The notes: generated by a model not told the origin, from the sequence alone. Shown: positions 1-10,251, counted from the first letter of the stretch. The stretch is 64,000 bases of DNA from an uncultured Pseudomonadales bacterium (GCA_951813295.1 CATOTI010000001.1:744001-808000), one strand, 5' to 3'. Program-made: numbers and translations.

Positions 1-882
1 GAGGTGCCAGTCGCCCGCCAATCGTTGCCAGACCCGTGCCTTCTCCTCGATCGGAAGTTCGACGGAGTCGACGCCCAGTAGATTCACGTTGCGTAGAATG
101 AATGGGAGGACCGTCGCGCCGAACTGCGGCGAGGCAACGAGCCCACAGGCGGCGAGACTGCCGCCGTACTTCAGCGATTTGACGGCGTTGAAGAGGATAT
201 CGCCCCCGACCGAATCGACGACACCGGCCCAGATTTCTTTGAGCAGCGGTCGATTGGTGCCTTCCTGCAAGTCTTCGCGCGAGAGAATGGACGCGGCACC
301 AAGTTCTTCGAGAAAGGCGTGCTTGTCCGCCTTGCCCGTCACCGCATGGACCTCGTAGCCGAGTTTCTTCAACAGCATGACGGCGACAGAGCCAACGCCG
401 CCCGTCGATCCCGTGACGAGGACGGGGCCCCGCTCAGGTGTCAGACCCATCGTCTCCAACTTGTCGACGCAGAGCGCGGCCGTGAAACCGGCCGTACCGA
501 TGACCATCGCGGTCCTCGCATCCATGCCCTCGGGCATGGCTACCGCCCACGCGGCCGGGACGCGGATCCGTTCGGCGAAACCACCGGACGTCGACATGCC
601 GAGGTCGAAGCCGATGACTATCACTTCGTCACCGCGCGAGAACTGATCGGATGAGGACTCGACCACCACCCCCGCCGCGTCGATGCCTGGCGTATGTGGG
701 TAGTTACGCGTCACGCCCGGGTTGCCCGTCGCCGACAATCCGTCTTTGTAGTTGAGCGACGAATAGGCGACATCGATCAAGAGCTCGCCGTCGGGCAGGT
801 CGGCGACGTCGCGCTCGATCACGCTGCGCGAAAACTCGCCTTCTTCTGATTTCTCGACCCGAAACGCGCGAAAAGTCGTCAT
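1..882 (-). CDS. acuI: AcuI/YhdH-type NADPH-dependent acryloyl-CoA reductase (zinc-free MDR family), 3' end cut by window
   Basis: Medium-chain dehydrogenase/reductase of the YhdH/AcuI group, which reduces acryloyl-CoA to propionyl-CoA with NADPH in the cytoplasm. I read the translation on the minus strand from the ATG at 882. It begins MTTFRAFRVEKSEEG, followed by the family block NYKDGLSATGNPGVTRNYP and PGIDAAGVV around residues 45-75. The dinucleotide-binding loop GSTGGVGSVAV lies near residue 160. No zinc-ligand pattern is visible, as expected for this subgroup. 294 codons are present; the family is about 325-330 residues, so roughly the last 35 lie outside the window. The start overlaps the stop of the upstream sohB-like gene by four bases (ATGA), so the two are probably translationally coupled. 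The physiological substrate could be another enoyl or quinone compound. Confidence 0.85.
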   Translation of the reverse strand, partial: MTTFRAFRVEKSEEGEFSRSVIERDVADLPDGELLIDVAYSSLNYKDGLSATGNPGVTRNYPHTPGIDAAGVVVESSSDQFSRGDEVIVIGFDLGMSTSGGFAERIRVPAAWAVAMPEGMDARTAMVIGTAGFTAALCVDKLETMGLTPERGPVLVTGSTGGVGSVAVMLLKKLGYEVHAVTGKADKHAFLEELGAASILSREDLQEGTNRPLLKEIWAGVVDSVGGDILFNAVKSLKYGGSLAACGLVASPQFGATVLPFILRNVNLLGVDSVELPIEEKARVWQRLAGDWHL

Positions 883-1892
883 TTGATGCTCCCGATGATC
901 CGACTGACGGTCTGTCGCCAGCCTTCGTTGAGTTGTCCTAGCACGCGCTCGAGCGGTCGTTTGGGTTGCACCCACTTCACCTCGAATACTTCGGCGCGAT
1001 CACACGCGGCGGCAAGATACTCATCCGACGTCGCGAGTTCATCTATGAGCGCCAGATCCTTGGCGCGCTGACCCATCCATGCTTCGCCCGTGGCGATCCT
1101 GGCGACGTCGATCGTCGGCCGGTACGAACCAACGAACTCGCGGAACAGCGTATGGACGTCGTCGAGTTCTTCCTGCAGCTTGGCGCGCCCCGCATCGGTG
1201 TTTTCACCGAAAACGGTGACCGGGCGCTTGTGTTCACCCGCCGTGTAGACGTCGTACTCGACGTCGAACTTGCGTAGTAGCCGATGCACATTCGGGATCT
1301 CGGCCGCAACGCCGATGGAACCGACCAGCGCAAACGGTGCGGCGAGAATCCGATTGGCGACGACCGCCATCAGGTAACCACCGCTCGCGGCGACGCGATC
1401 GACCGCAACCGTCAACGGGATCTCGCGACTTCGAACCCGCGCGAGCTGCGATGCGGCCAGTCCGTAGGCGGATACCTCTCCGCCCGGGCTGTCGACCACC
1501 GCGACCACTTCATCGCTTGGGGTCGCCGTGGTGAGGATCGCCGTCACTTCGCGGCGCAGCGCTTCGACCTGACTCGCGTGGATATCACCCTGAAAGCGAA
1601 TCACGTACACGCGAGGTCTGGCTTCCGCCGGCGCCTTGTCTTCGGCGGCGCGATGCTTTCGTTCGACCTTGTCCGCTTTCCGGTACGCCTTCGCCGAAAG
1701 GCCGGCGTGGCCGACAGCGTGCTGCCAATCACGGAGCCGATCGTTGAAGAAGGTGATCTCGATATAGCCTTCGTGCGGCTTGGGCGCGCGTCTCGCGCTC
1801 AAGGATGCGAGCGCCATCAACACCACGACGATGCCAATGACGACGGTCGCGACCTTGAGCAGAAAAGCCGCGTAGTCGAGCAGGAATTCCAT
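879..1892 (-). CDS. sohB: SohB-like inner-membrane serine protease (peptidase family S49)
   Basis: 337-residue homologue of SohB, a signal-peptide-peptidase-A-related protease facing the periplasm. An N-terminal membrane helix spans about residues 8-32 (LLKVATVVIGIVVVLMALAS). The protease domain follows a charged linker (about 60-90). The VDSPGGEV block near residue 133 is typical of S49. The nucleophile serine is in VAASGGYLMA (Ser170) and the general-base lysine is in AGEHKRPVTVFGE (Lys222), the Ser-Lys dyad expected for this family. Length matches E. coli SohB (about 349). The gene overlaps the downstream reductase start by four bases. It is transcribed away from the SCP2-like gene, with which it shares a 72-base divergent spacer. 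Confidence 0.9.
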   Translation of the reverse strand: MEFLLDYAAFLLKVATVVIGIVVVLMALASLSARRAPKPHEGYIEITFFNDRLRDWQHAVGHAGLSAKAYRKADKVERKHRAAEDKAPAEARPRVYVIRFQGDIHASQVEALRREVTAILTTATPSDEVVAVVDSPGGEVSAYGLAASQLARVRSREIPLTVAVDRVAASGGYLMAVVANRILAAPFALVGSIGVAAEIPNVHRLLRKFDVEYDVYTAGEHKRPVTVFGENTDAGRAKLQEELDDVHTLFREFVGSYRPTIDVARIATGEAWMGQRAKDLALIDELATSDEYLAAACDRAEVFEVKWVQPKRPLERVLGQLNEGWRQTVSRIIGSIK

Positions 1893-1964
1893 TCAGGGGG
1901 TTTCTCGAAGCGAATCAGCTAATCTAGCGCAATACCGAACGGCTCGCGATGAACGAGAACAAAA

Positions 1965-2285
1965 ATGGATCTAGCGCAAGAACTCGAAGCTCGTTTCTCA
2001 CCCGAAGGGGCTGTCGAGTGCGATATCAGAATCGGCATTGTCGTCGCTGAATCGCTCATCTGCGTCTTCCACATCACCAACCGGAAGCTCTCCCGCGTCG
2101 ACGATCCGGCCGAGGTGACGTTCACCTTCCCCGACCGTGAGACCGCCTACTCGATCGCGCTAGGCGAGGAAGACCCCATCGCGGCCTTCATGCAGGGCCG
2201 TTTTCGAAGCGACGGGCACCTGCTCCTCGTGTTTCTCTTCCTGAGCCTGTTCGTACCGGGCCCCAGAATCATCGCGCCCGATTAG
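1965..2285 (+). CDS. SCP2 sterol-binding-domain-like small protein
   Basis: 106-residue protein that reads like a single SCP2 (sterol carrier protein 2) domain: FTFPDRETAYSIALGEEDP followed by IAAFMQGRFRSDG and a hydrophobic LLLVFLFLSLF strand. This is the usual end of the domain, where a lipid tunnel is formed. In bacteria such proteins are thought to bind lipids or CoA esters; no enzyme residues are visible. It is the only plus-strand gene between two minus-strand genes, and its stop falls just inside the 3' end of nudC (convergent). The tail after the last strand ([10 protein letters not shown]) is short. The family assignment rests on pattern only. Confidence 0.65.
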   Translation: MDLAQELEARFSPEGAVECDIRIGIVVAESLICVFHITNRKLSRVDDPAEVTFTFPDRETAYSIALGEEDPIAAFMQGRFRSDGHLLLVFLFLSLFVPGPRIIAPD

Positions 2286-3142
2286 CTCCCCGCCGCCGCT
2301 TTGGCGGCCGCTTCTTTTTCGTCGATGAATTCGTTGATCAGCCAGCGCGAGATCGCCGTGCCGCCCGGCACGTTCGGCATTTCGTTCCATTTGAACCAAC
2401 GAGCCTCGGCGATCTCCTGGTCCTGGCACACGATCTCGCCGCCCAGGTAGTCGCAATGGAACCCGAGCATCAGTGAGTTGGGAAACGGCCAGGACTGGCT
2501 GCCGAGATAGCGCAGATTCGTCACGTCGAGCCCCACCTCCTCGCGAACTTCGCGATGCACCGTCTGCTCGATCGACTCGCCCGGTTCAACGAAACCGGCC
2601 AGCGTCGAGAACATCCCGGTCGGCCACGCGGCGTTGCGCGCGAGGAGCATCTCATCACCGTTTCGGATCAGGACGATGATGCTCGGCGACAGCCGCGGAT
2701 AGACCACGAAAGCGCAGTTCTCGCAACGCATCGCCCGGTCCTCGACCTGCTCGTCCATCATGCTGCCGCAGCGGCCGCAGTAGCGATTGTCGCGATCAAA
2801 CTCGATGATCTGCTTCGCGCGCCCGGCGAGATAGAAAAGCTCGGGTTCGACACGCCCCAGCCATCCCCTGAGCGGCGTCGCCGCGAACCCCTCGGGCACG
2901 GCGCCTTTCGCCGCCAGGGCGTAGCACGCCTTGCGGTCGAGCGTGCCGAGGTAATGCTTGAAGCGGACCTCGAGATCGAGCCAGCGGAACTCATCGCCCG
3001 TCACGGGCCGTGGGATGCCGTGCTCCGAAATGGACAACAGATCATCGCCGATGAAGGTGAAGTAGAGCGCTTCGTCTTCGTCGACCTCGCCGGTCTTTTG
3101 GAACTCAGAGACAAAACGCGCCGGGTCGATGGGCCACAACAT
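2282..3142 (-). CDS. nudC: NADH pyrophosphatase NudC (Nudix hydrolase), first copy
   Basis: 286-residue Nudix hydrolase that cleaves NADH to NMNH and AMP and can remove NAD caps from RNA. A zinc ribbon with two CxxC pairs lies at Cys122/125 and Cys140/143. The Nudix box [20 protein letters not shown] starts near residue 183 and continues VG. The NADH-specific signature SQSWPFPNS sits at about 215-223 (consensus SQPWPFPxS; the P to S change at position 3 is a minor departure). The N-terminal domain is present and length is normal. The C-terminus is alanine/lysine rich. It is divergent from nhaB. A second NudC is encoded at 29792-30676, so the activity is duplicated in this genome. Confidence 0.93.
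   Translation of the reverse strand: MLWPIDPARFVSEFQKTGEVDEDEALYFTFIGDDLLSISEHGIPRPVTGDEFRWLDLEVRFKHYLGTLDRKACYALAAKGAVPEGFAATPLRGWLGRVEPELFYLAGRAKQIIEFDRDNRYCGRCGSMMDEQVEDRAMRCENCAFVVYPRLSPSIIVLIRNGDEMLLARNAAWPTGMFSTLAGFVEPGESIEQTVHREVREEVGLDVTNLRYLGSQSWPFPNSLMLGFHCDYLGGEIVCQDQEIAEARWFKWNEMPNVPGGTAISRWLINEFIDEKEAAAKAAAGS
2292..2319 (+). terminator. Possible rho-independent terminator for the SCP2-like gene
   Basis: A perfect six-base stem GCCGCC/GGCGGC (2292-2297 and 2303-2308) with loop GCTTT is followed by CTTCTTTTT at 2311-2319. It starts seven bases after the SCP2-like stop codon. It lies inside the alanine-rich 3' end of nudC on the other strand, so it could be a coding coincidence. 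The stem is short and two bases separate it from the T-rich run. Confidence 0.35.
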
Positions 3143-3264
3143 CGGAAAATCCTATTGCTATACTCGCGCCGAAAATTCTAGCAACACTCGATCGTCGGGT
3201 TCGCTCGCCATCAAAAGACGCATTCGACGAGTCGTGCAGTACCCCTTTTTGCCCGGAGTTCCCC

Positions 3265-4776
3265 ATGTCGGAAGGCACCACATCGCGCACCCTCAACCCC
3301 TCGTCAAGCATGGGCGCGACGTTCTGGTCGAATTTCCTCGGCCATTCGCCCGACTGGTACAAGATGACCATTCTCGGGTTTCTGGTCGTCAACCCGTTTC
3401 TGCTCTTCATTGCGGGGCCGTACATCACGGGCTGGGCCGTCGTCCTCGAGTTCATCTTCACCCTCGCGATGGCGTTGAAGTGCTATCCGCTCCAGCCCGG
3501 CGGGCTCATCGCGATCGAAGCGCTCTTCCTGGGTCTCGCCAATCCGCACACCGTCGAGCACGAAATCGTCGCGGCGGTCGAGGTCGTACTCCTGCTGATC
3601 TTCATGGTCGCGGGCGTGTACTTCATGAAAGACCTTCTGATGTTCACGTTCACGAAGCTCCTGACAAAGGTACGCAACAAGGTCGTCCTGTCGCTGATGT
3701 TCAGCATCGCCGCAGCCGTACTTTCCGCGTTCCTGGACGCCCTGACCGTGACGGCGGTGATCATCACCGTGGCCGTGGGGTTCTATTTCGTCTACGTGCG
3801 TGTCGTCGCGGGATCGGAGAACGACGCGGATGTACCAGACGAAAACCAGGCCGAGTTCGAACAATTCAGGGCGTTCTTGAGAAGTCTCATGATGCACGCC
3901 GCCGTGGGTACGGCCCTCGGTGGCGTGATGACGACGGTCGGCGAGCCGCAGAACCTCTTGATCTCCACCCGCCTCGAGTGGGACTTCGTCGAGTTCTTCC
4001 TCCGAATGCTGCCGGTCACGGGACCGGTATTCCTCGTCGGGATCACGACCTGCGTGCTCCTCGAAGTCTTCAAGGTTCTCGACTACGGGACGAAGATCCC
4101 ACCGTCGGTCATGAAGATTCTCGAAGACTACGACCAGACTGAGACAGAAGCGCGAACGCGTGCGCAGGTCGCGAAGCTCATCATCCAGGCGCTGACGGCA
4201 GCCTTCCTGGTCGTCGCTCTCGGACTGCACCTGATCTATGTCGGCTATATCGGCCTCGCGATCATCGTCCTACAGACCGCGTTCAACGGTGTGATCGAGG
4301 AACACGACCTGGGGCCCGCGTTCCATGAAGCCCTGCCCTTCACCGCGTTGCTGGGCGTTTTCTTCGTCGTCGTCGCGGTGATCGCCGATCAGGGGCTCTT
4401 CCAGCCGGTGATCGCCTGGGTGCTGTCACTACCCATCGAACAGCAACCCGGCATGTTCTACATCGCCAACGGTGTTCTCTCCGCGATCAGCGACAACGTG
4501 TTCGTCGCGACGGTCTACATCGGTGAGGTTCATCAGGCGTTCGAGGCCGGCGTGATCTCCCGTGAGCAGTTCGATTTCCTCGGCGTCGCCATCAACACCG
4601 GGACCAATATCCCGAGTATCGCAACGCCGAACGGGCAAGCCGCCTTCCTGTTCCTTCTGACGTCATCACTCGCACCGCTCATCCGGCTTTCGTACGGGCG
4701 CATGGTCATCATGGCCCTGCCATACACCATCACGATGGGAATCGCCGGTTGGTTGGCTGTGCTCTACATCCTGTAG
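3265..4776 (+). CDS. nhaB: Na+/H+ antiporter NhaB
   Basis: 503-residue polytopic membrane protein of the NhaB family (sodium export in exchange for protons). Recognisable family blocks are [20 protein letters not shown] at the N-terminus, the motif GEPQNLLI near residue 230, and the C-terminal [20 protein letters not shown] followed by [20 protein letters not shown]. About a dozen hydrophobic segments are present and length matches E. coli NhaB (513). The start is supported by GGAG at 3255-3258, six bases before the ATG. It stands alone between divergent nudC and convergent dnaQ. NhaB implies life at variable salt or alkaline pH. Confidence 0.95.
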   Translation: MSEGTTSRTLNPSSSMGATFWSNFLGHSPDWYKMTILGFLVVNPFLLFIAGPYITGWAVVLEFIFTLAMALKCYPLQPGGLIAIEALFLGLANPHTVEHEIVAAVEVVLLLIFMVAGVYFMKDLLMFTFTKLLTKVRNKVVLSLMFSIAAAVLSAFLDALTVTAVIITVAVGFYFVYVRVVAGSENDADVPDENQAEFEQFRAFLRSLMMHAAVGTALGGVMTTVGEPQNLLISTRLEWDFVEFFLRMLPVTGPVFLVGITTCVLLEVFKVLDYGTKIPPSVMKILEDYDQTETEARTRAQVAKLIIQALTAAFLVVALGLHLIYVGYIGLAIIVLQTAFNGVIEEHDLGPAFHEALPFTALLGVFFVVVAVIADQGLFQPVIAWVLSLPIEQQPGMFYIANGVLSAISDNVFVATVYIGEVHQAFEAGVISREQFDFLGVAINTGTNIPSIATPNGQAAFLFLLTSSLAPLIRLSYGRMVIMALPYTITMGIAGWLAVLYIL

Positions 4777-4806
4777 GACGAGGGCTTAAAGGGGCATGAA
4801 CGGCCG

Positions 4807-5529
4807 TCAACCGCCGTTCGCGCCTACCATCGACCGCCGCCGCCAAACGGCGCCTTCGGGTGCTTTCTCGTCGAGCGTGTCGAGGTAGCCTTCATGCGCC
4901 GCGACCTCCACCTCATTGGCGCGTCGGATCAACGAAGGTCGGCGCGTTCGGGGCAACCTCAAGACCTTTGACTCTTCGCCCATCGACTCCTGATCGGTCG
5001 GGAAGAGCGACGTCTGCCCGCCTGTCATCAACAGGTAGACGTCAGCCAGGATCTCCGCGTCGAGCAGCGCGCCGTGGAGTTCGCGCGCCGAGTTATCGAC
5101 TTCGTAGCGGCGGCAGAGCGCATCGAGGCTGTTCTTCTGCCCCGGGTGCAGATGTCGCGCGAGGGCCAGCGAATCCGTGACTTGGCAACGTTGCGTCAAG
5201 GCACCGTTTTGCTTGATGAGCCCGAACTCGTAGTCGATGAACGAGATGTCGAACGCGGCGTTGTGAATGATGAGCTCGGCCCCGTCGACGAACTCGAGGA
5301 ACGCGTCAGCCACCGCGGAGAACTCGGGCTTGTCGGCGAGGAAGGTGTTGGAGATCCCGTGGACTTCCATCGCCGCGGCATCGACCTCCCGATCTGGCTT
5401 CATGTATTCGTGAAAGTGTCGGCCGGTTTTCTTCCGGTCGACCATCTCGACAGCACCGATTTCGATGACACGGTGACCCTCATCGGGTTCGAGGCCCGTC
5501 GTTTCCGTATCGAGGACGATCTGCCTCAC
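4807..5529 (-). CDS. dnaQ: DNA polymerase III epsilon subunit (3'-5' proofreading exonuclease)
   Basis: 240-residue DnaQ, the proofreading exonuclease of the replicative polymerase. The DEDDh motifs are all visible: Exo [10 protein letters not shown] with Asp7 and Glu9, Exo II around [14 protein letters not shown], and Exo [18 protein letters not shown] with the catalytic His and Asp. The C-terminal segment (about 185-240), expected to bind the alpha subunit, is present. It overlaps rnhA by four bases (ATGA), giving the order methyltransferase-rnhA-dnaQ as in E. coli yafS-rnhA-dnaQ (there divergent). Here all three genes are on one strand and coupled. The ORF converges on nhaB. Confidence 0.96.
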   Translation of the reverse strand: MRQIVLDTETTGLEPDEGHRVIEIGAVEMVDRKKTGRHFHEYMKPDREVDAAAMEVHGISNTFLADKPEFSAVADAFLEFVDGAELIIHNAAFDISFIDYEFGLIKQNGALTQRCQVTDSLALARHLHPGQKNSLDALCRRYEVDNSARELHGALLDAEILADVYLLMTGGQTSLFPTDQESMGEESKVLRLPRTRRPSLIRRANEVEVAAHEGYLDTLDEKAPEGAVWRRRSMVGANGG

Positions 5530-5966
5530 GAGGCGAGCATCTCGTCGATGGCCACATTGGCTGCTTGATCGACCATTTCGTTTTCCGTGTGGCCGCTGTG
5601 CCCCTTGATCCAGCGCCAGTCGACCTGATGCGCCTGATTGAGTTCGTCGAGGCGTTCCCAGAGGTCACGGTTTACCACGGGCTTCTTCTGGGCGTTGACC
5701 CAACCGCGACGTTTCCAGCCGTGGATCCATTCCGTGATACCGCGCCGAACGTACTGAGAGTCGGTTGTCAGAACGACGGACGAGGCACGCTTGAGTGCCG
5801 CCAGACCTTCAATCGCGGCCCGCAACTCCATTCGGTTGTTGGTCGATTTCGGCTCGGCACCGTTGATCAGTCTTTCGTGCTCGCCTTGGCGGAGCAGTGC
5901 GGCCCATCCACCGGGCCCCGGGTTACCACGACATGCACCGTCCGTGAAGATTTCAACCGTACTCAA
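5526..5966 (-). CDS. rnhA: Ribonuclease HI
   Basis: 146-residue RNase HI, which degrades the RNA strand of RNA-DNA hybrids. The DEDD catalytic set is visible: Asp9 in [17 protein letters not shown], Glu in [10 protein letters not shown] (about residue 47), Asp in [11 protein letters not shown] (about 69) and the C-terminal Asp in [10 protein letters not shown] (about 133), with the catalytic-loop His in KGHSGH. Tryptophan-rich basic region ([13 protein letters not shown]) present. The length is close to E. coli RnhA (155). Its start overlaps the upstream methyltransferase stop and its stop overlaps the dnaQ start, each by four bases, so the three genes form a tight operon. Confidence 0.97.
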   Translation of the reverse strand: MSTVEIFTDGACRGNPGPGGWAALLRQGEHERLINGAEPKSTNNRMELRAAIEGLAALKRASSVVLTTDSQYVRRGITEWIHGWKRRGWVNAQKKPVVNRDLWERLDELNQAHQVDWRWIKGHSGHTENEMVDQAANVAIDEMLAS

Positions 5967-6706
5967 AGCGACTCCCTGGACCGAACAGCGGCGGGATGAA
6001 CGACGATCGAATCAATCGATTGAGGTTCGACCGAGAAACGCCGCTGCACATCGATCGTACCGAACGCGACCTTCGTCGCGGTCAGCACGTAGACGCCGCC
6101 GAGCGGCAGTTGCCATTCAGCGACCACCTCGCGGATCTTGTCGAGCCGCTCCGAGCGCCATTCGATCGGCAATGCGCCACGATACGCCAGATAGGCCGGA
6201 CGTGACGGCTCGAGGCCAAGCACGGATAGCCACTCCTTGAGGCGCCAGATTGATAGTGAACGCATCGCACGAAACGGCCGTCGAGGCTTCGAGAGCAGCG
6301 TTGCGGAAAAAGGGTTGAACCCCACGATCAACATGCGACCGCCCGGACGAAGCACTCGCGCCGCCTCACGCAACGTGCTGCGGCGGTCGCGTGAAAGATC
6401 GAGCGCATGGTGGAGAACGACCCCGTCCATTCGCCCCGTCGAGAGCGGCAGAGAACGGTAGTCCGTCATCATGCCGTGATCGGCTTCGGACGCCGGCACG
6501 GGGGCCATTTCGCCGGCCAGGAATCGATCCCGGACCATACATCGTGCGGTCGTCGACGATATGCCCACTGGCGGACCCAACCACAGAAGTTCGTCGCCGT
6601 GGAGACGTCGAACACGGGATTCGATCTCGGTTCGTTCAGCCTCGGCCACACGCCTGCCCGGCGCGCTCTCGAACCATGCGACCAGCTCCCTTTCCGTCAG
6701 GTTCAT
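5963..6706 (-). CDS. SAM-dependent methyltransferase, YafS-like
   Basis: 247-residue class I SAM methyltransferase-like protein. I chose the ATG at 6706 ([14 protein letters not shown]) because the longer in-frame reading upstream is arginine-rich and not protein-like. A post-motif region [20 protein letters not shown] and [18 protein letters not shown] (the usual methyltransferase strand-4/5 area) is clear. The typical N-terminal VLDxGxGxG loop is not: the corresponding segment reads [12 protein letters not shown], so SAM binding may be divergent. Gene order with rnhA and dnaQ matches the uncharacterised E. coli yafS. It overlaps rnhA by four bases and is divergent from mltD. Confidence 0.8.
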   Translation of the reverse strand: MNLTERELVAWFESAPGRRVAEAERTEIESRVRRLHGDELLWLGPPVGISSTTARCMVRDRFLAGEMAPVPASEADHGMMTDYRSLPLSTGRMDGVVLHHALDLSRDRRSTLREAARVLRPGGRMLIVGFNPFSATLLSKPRRPFRAMRSLSIWRLKEWLSVLGLEPSRPAYLAYRGALPIEWRSERLDKIREVVAEWQLPLGGVYVLTATKVAFGTIDVQRRFSVEPQSIDSIVVHPAAVRSRESL

Positions 6707-6808
6707 CGGTAAATCCGGTCCGTTTCGTCGGTTGCGCCCATCATCTGATTCACGCAGAGTTACGCCGCTCAAGATTCTGACGGCCGTGTTTTTCGCCCGC
6801 AATAACCG

Positions 6809-8338
6809 ATGCGTTCTCGAGTGCTTTTTTGCATCACGGTCGTCACCGTGCTTATGGCCTGTCAGAGCGCGCCGCCGCAGCGCGCCGTCAGCTATGAACC
6901 ACCCGATGTAAGCATTGGTCCGGAAGCCGACTTCCATTCGAGCGAACTCAATGATCGCCCTATCCTAGTCGCCGCCGACCGGCCCGAGACATCCTTCCTC
7001 GATCGTCTCACAGCGGGCTTCGTACTCGATCATCACGCTGACAACGAGCGTGTTCGTCAGGAGCTTAACTGGCTCAAGCGCAACGACGACTATTTCCTGA
7101 CGAAAGAGGAGCGCGTCGACCGCTACCTCACCTATATCTGCGATCGGGTGCTCGCCGAAGGTATGCCGGGCGAGTTATGCCTCCTGCCGATCATCGAAAG
7201 TGCACTCAATCCCTTCGCTTTCTCACCCGACGGCGCGGTCGGCCTTTGGCAGTTCATGCCGCGTACGGCGCGTTCGTTCGACCTGAAGACCGACTGGTGG
7301 GTCGATGAACGACGCGACGTCGTGGCGGCGACCCAAGCCGCACTCGATTACCTCGACTATCTCTACAAACGTTTCGAGGACTGGCCGCTCGCATTGGCGG
7401 CATACAACTGGGGCGAAGGCCGCGTCTCCCGTGCGTTACGCCGGGAAGGTCGACCGTCGAACATCTTCGACATGAAGCTGCCCCGAGAAACCGCCCATCA
7501 CCTCGCCCGCCTTTATGCCTACGCGATCGCGTTCAAGGATCCCGAAAAGGTCGGCATCGAGTTCCCTGAAGCGATGACAAGCGTCGATGAACCCGCTTTC
7601 GTGATCGCCGAAATGCCTGGACAAGTTGATGTGGCAAAGGCCGCGGATCTCATCGGCATCGATCTCGAGACCCTCTACGCATTCAACCCCGCGCTCAACC
7701 AATGGGCGACGCACCCCGCGGGGCCGCACCGGCTCATTCTCCCAGCTTCAAAACGGGAAGAGGCGGATCAACTGACCATGCTCGCGCCTGATCAACGTCT
7801 CGACACGACACCGTACATCGTCGCCGCTGGCGACACGCTGAACTCCGTCGCTACTCGCTTCGACACGGATGCCAACGCCGTGCGGGGCGCGAACCGGCTC
7901 AACAGCCGCGCCCTTCGAATCGGTTCGACGATCCACGTACCGACGCCGAGCCTTGCCATCGAAGCTTACCCGTCGCCCAGTCATCTCGGTATTTCCCGCC
8001 AGGTCTACGTCGTCCAACGAGGCGATTCCCTATGGACGATCGGACGGCGGCTGGGTATTGGCATGAACGACCTGATGCTCGCTAATCAACTGACGTCGAA
8101 ATCGGTCCTGCAAATCGGCCAGGAACTCGTCCTGCCCAATCGACGCATGGTTCGAGAGGTCGTCAGTCAAACAGAGGACGAGGTGGTCAACTACCGCGTG
8201 CGAAGCGGCGATTCACTCTCGACTATCGCGAACCGGTTCCGCGTCAGCGTCGCCAGTATCGCGCGATGGAATTCGATCGACCCGAAAGGACTCATCCACC
8301 CGGGCCAGCAACTGGTTCTACACGTCGGCGGTGGTTGA
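6809..8338 (+). CDS. mltD: Membrane-bound lytic murein transglycosylase D with three LysM domains
   Basis: 509-residue lipoprotein that cleaves peptidoglycan glycan strands, forming 1,6-anhydro-muramyl ends. The signal peptide ends in a lipobox LMAC (Cys18), so it is probably anchored to the outer membrane. The transglycosylase SLT domain has the catalytic glutamate in LLPIIESALNPFAFS (Glu130) and the family block GAVGLWQFMPRTARSF. Three LysM peptidoglycan-binding repeats follow: YIVAAGDTLNSVATRF (about 332), VYVVQRGDSLWTIGRRL (about 398) and YRVRSGDSLSTIANRF (about 460). The gene faces the methyltransferase-rnhA-dnaQ operon, as in E. coli, but gloB, which sits there in E. coli, is missing. 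It converges on ppiD with a five-base gap. Confidence 0.95.
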   Translation: MRSRVLFCITVVTVLMACQSAPPQRAVSYEPPDVSIGPEADFHSSELNDRPILVAADRPETSFLDRLTAGFVLDHHADNERVRQELNWLKRNDDYFLTKEERVDRYLTYICDRVLAEGMPGELCLLPIIESALNPFAFSPDGAVGLWQFMPRTARSFDLKTDWWVDERRDVVAATQAALDYLDYLYKRFEDWPLALAAYNWGEGRVSRALRREGRPSNIFDMKLPRETAHHLARLYAYAIAFKDPEKVGIEFPEAMTSVDEPAFVIAEMPGQVDVAKAADLIGIDLETLYAFNPALNQWATHPAGPHRLILPASKREEADQLTMLAPDQRLDTTPYIVAAGDTLNSVATRFDTDANAVRGANRLNSRALRIGSTIHVPTPSLAIEAYPSPSHLGISRQVYVVQRGDSLWTIGRRLGIGMNDLMLANQLTSKSVLQIGQELVLPNRRMVREVVSQTEDEVVNYRVRSGDSLSTIANRFRVSVASIARWNSIDPKGLIHPGQQLVLHVGGG

Positions 8339-8343
8339 ACCGC

Positions 8344-10251
8344 CTACTCGCCCTCATCCGCGAAGAAAACGCGATCGAGACTCGCGTCCTGACGCAGCGC
8401 GTTGATGAGCGACATATACGAACGGCTGGTGGCCAGCTGACTGACTTGCGTCTCCAAAGACGTTCGATCGGCCTCCGTCATCGCCGAGTAGTCACCCAGG
8501 CGGGCCGCCGTCAGGAGCACCAATACGCTCGATCCGTCGGCGAGTTGGGCAACCTCCGCCGCGCGATCATCGCTCGAGGCTTCGAGCGCAAAACCGGTCG
8601 CGAGAATAGCGTCGTCAACCTCGTTGTTCTGACGCGTTGTGCCTTCGAGACGTTCCCAATCGGTATTCGCTCGCATTGCGACGTCGGTCGGCGATGTTCC
8701 GCCGAACAGGTCGTCGAGTGCCGCATCGGCCGCACTTCGTGACAGTCCAACGGTCTGCTCGGCAACCAGTTGCTCGCGAATTTCGTCGCGTACCTCGATC
8801 AGCGGCCGCTCCGATGCCGGTAGCCGGTTCGCAAGGCGTCCCACCAGCACCTCGTCGGCATTCGACGCGATAGCCTGGCTGTTGAAGCCACCATTGACGA
8901 CATCGTCTGCCATGAAGGCGTCGCGAACGCGAGGATCGACCAGCACACCTTCGAGGCTGAAGCGGGTGACCCCGTCCAGTCGCTCGATCGCGAGTCCAAA
9001 GGTCTCGACCAGCTCATCGAGGGAGTTGGAGGCTTCGAATGCCAGCTCATCCATTTCCCGTAACCGTTCATTGAAGAGCGCCCGACTCTCTTCGCGACGA
9101 ATCTCCTCGACGAGTTCGTCTTCGAGTTCGGCAAACGGTGGTACCTCTACGGTCTCCACGTCATCGAGTCGAATCAGATGAATCCCGAACTGGGTCTCCA
9201 CGGGTCGCGATATCTGGCCCAGCTCGAGTGCCCACAACGCGTCGGCGAATTCTGGAACGAAATCGTCTCGCGCGGAAAATCCTAGGTCACCACCATTCTC
9301 GCCCGACCCGCCATCGGCCGATTCGGCCCGTGCAAACGCCGCAAAATCTTCGCCGGCCATGACCGCGTCACGAATCTCAGAAGCACGCGCCCGGGCCGCC
9401 GTAAGATCACCATCGTCCGAGGCCAGCAGCAGGATATGTGACGCGCGACGCCGGGGCGAAGCCAGCATGTCTTCGCGCCGGTCTTCGTAGCGCGCGCTCA
9501 AAAGGTCGTCGGTAATCTCGATTTCCTCCTCGAGATCCAGGAGGCGGAGTCGGAGAAACTCGAAATCGAAGGTCTCCTCCGTCATGTAGTTCTCGATGAA
9601 GGAGGCGTAGTGATCCGCAATGGCGTCCTCGTCGACGAGTACGTCGTCGCTGAATCGATCGAGCGGAAACTCGAGATAGGCGATGTCGCGCCGCTGCGCG
9701 ACGATTTCCGCAGCGCGCCGAAGCTCACGTTCCGTCATGAAACTCGTCTCGCGAAAGCCGGTCGTGAGCTGGTTCATCCTTTGGCTGGTGGCGACTTCTA
9801 GCTGGAACGCTGCCGGGGTGAATCCCATGGACGCCAGCCGCGAGCGGAAAGTCGCTTCGTCGAGATCCTCTACGCCAGCCACGAGATCGCGCATGCGCGA
9901 ATTGATCGCAGCCGTGGAAATCTCGAGATCGAGATCACTCGACGCCTGCTCAAGCAACTCCCGATCGATCAACGTCTCGAGCATTCCGGCCGGGGTCACG
10001 ATCTGATCGAGGAGAGCGTCAGTTGCCTGCGGACCCAACTGTGAGCGGTAGACCTCTTTCTGACGCGCCACCTCGCCATCGAGTTCACGCTGGGTGATGT
10101 CCTCGCCGTTGACTGTCGCGACGGCCGGTTCATCCACCTGGAAGAGGTTGAACGAACCGAAACCAAAAGCCGCCAGTACGAATACGAGTAACGCCATAAC
10201 GATCTTGGCGGCGATACCCTGTGCGCCATCGCGCATTTGTTGCATGACCAC
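8344..10251 (-). CDS. ppiD: Periplasmic folding chaperone PpiD (SurA-N / PPIC rotamase family)
   Basis: 635-residue inner-membrane-anchored periplasmic chaperone associated with outer-membrane protein folding and SecYEG. A single N-terminal membrane helix (about 14-38, IVMALLVFVLAAFGFGSF) is followed by AVATVNGEDITQREL, typical of the SurA_N/PpiD start. The parvulin-type PPIC domain is at about 260-370 (RASHILLLASDD through GGDLGFSARDDFVPEF and QFGIHLIRLDDVE). The remainder is acidic and helical. Length matches E. coli PpiD (623). It is last in the conserved order clpP-clpX-lon-hup-ppiD. The start could be the ATG at 10251 or the next in-frame ATG two codons later. Confidence 0.93.
   Translation of the reverse strand: MVMQQMRDGAQGIAAKIVMALLVFVLAAFGFGSFNLFQVDEPAVATVNGEDITQRELDGEVARQKEVYRSQLGPQATDALLDQIVTPAGMLETLIDRELLEQASSDLDLEISTAAINSRMRDLVAGVEDLDEATFRSRLASMGFTPAAFQLEVATSQRMNQLTTGFRETSFMTERELRRAAEIVAQRRDIAYLEFPLDRFSDDVLVDEDAIADHYASFIENYMTEETFDFEFLRLRLLDLEEEIEITDDLLSARYEDRREDMLASPRRRASHILLLASDDGDLTAARARASEIRDAVMAGEDFAAFARAESADGGSGENGGDLGFSARDDFVPEFADALWALELGQISRPVETQFGIHLIRLDDVETVEVPPFAELEDELVEEIRREESRALFNERLREMDELAFEASNSLDELVETFGLAIERLDGVTRFSLEGVLVDPRVRDAFMADDVVNGGFNSQAIASNADEVLVGRLANRLPASERPLIEVRDEIREQLVAEQTVGLSRSAADAALDDLFGGTSPTDVAMRANTDWERLEGTTRQNNEVDDAILATGFALEASSDDRAAEVAQLADGSSVLVLLTAARLGDYSAMTEADRTSLETQVSQLATSRSYMSLINALRQDASLDRVFFADEGE

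Noticed and set aside
3304..4230. 308-residue minus-strand frame inside nhaB
   Set aside because: It is antisense to a well-conserved transporter and consists of repetitive charged residues, as expected of a reverse-frame shadow in GC-rich DNA.
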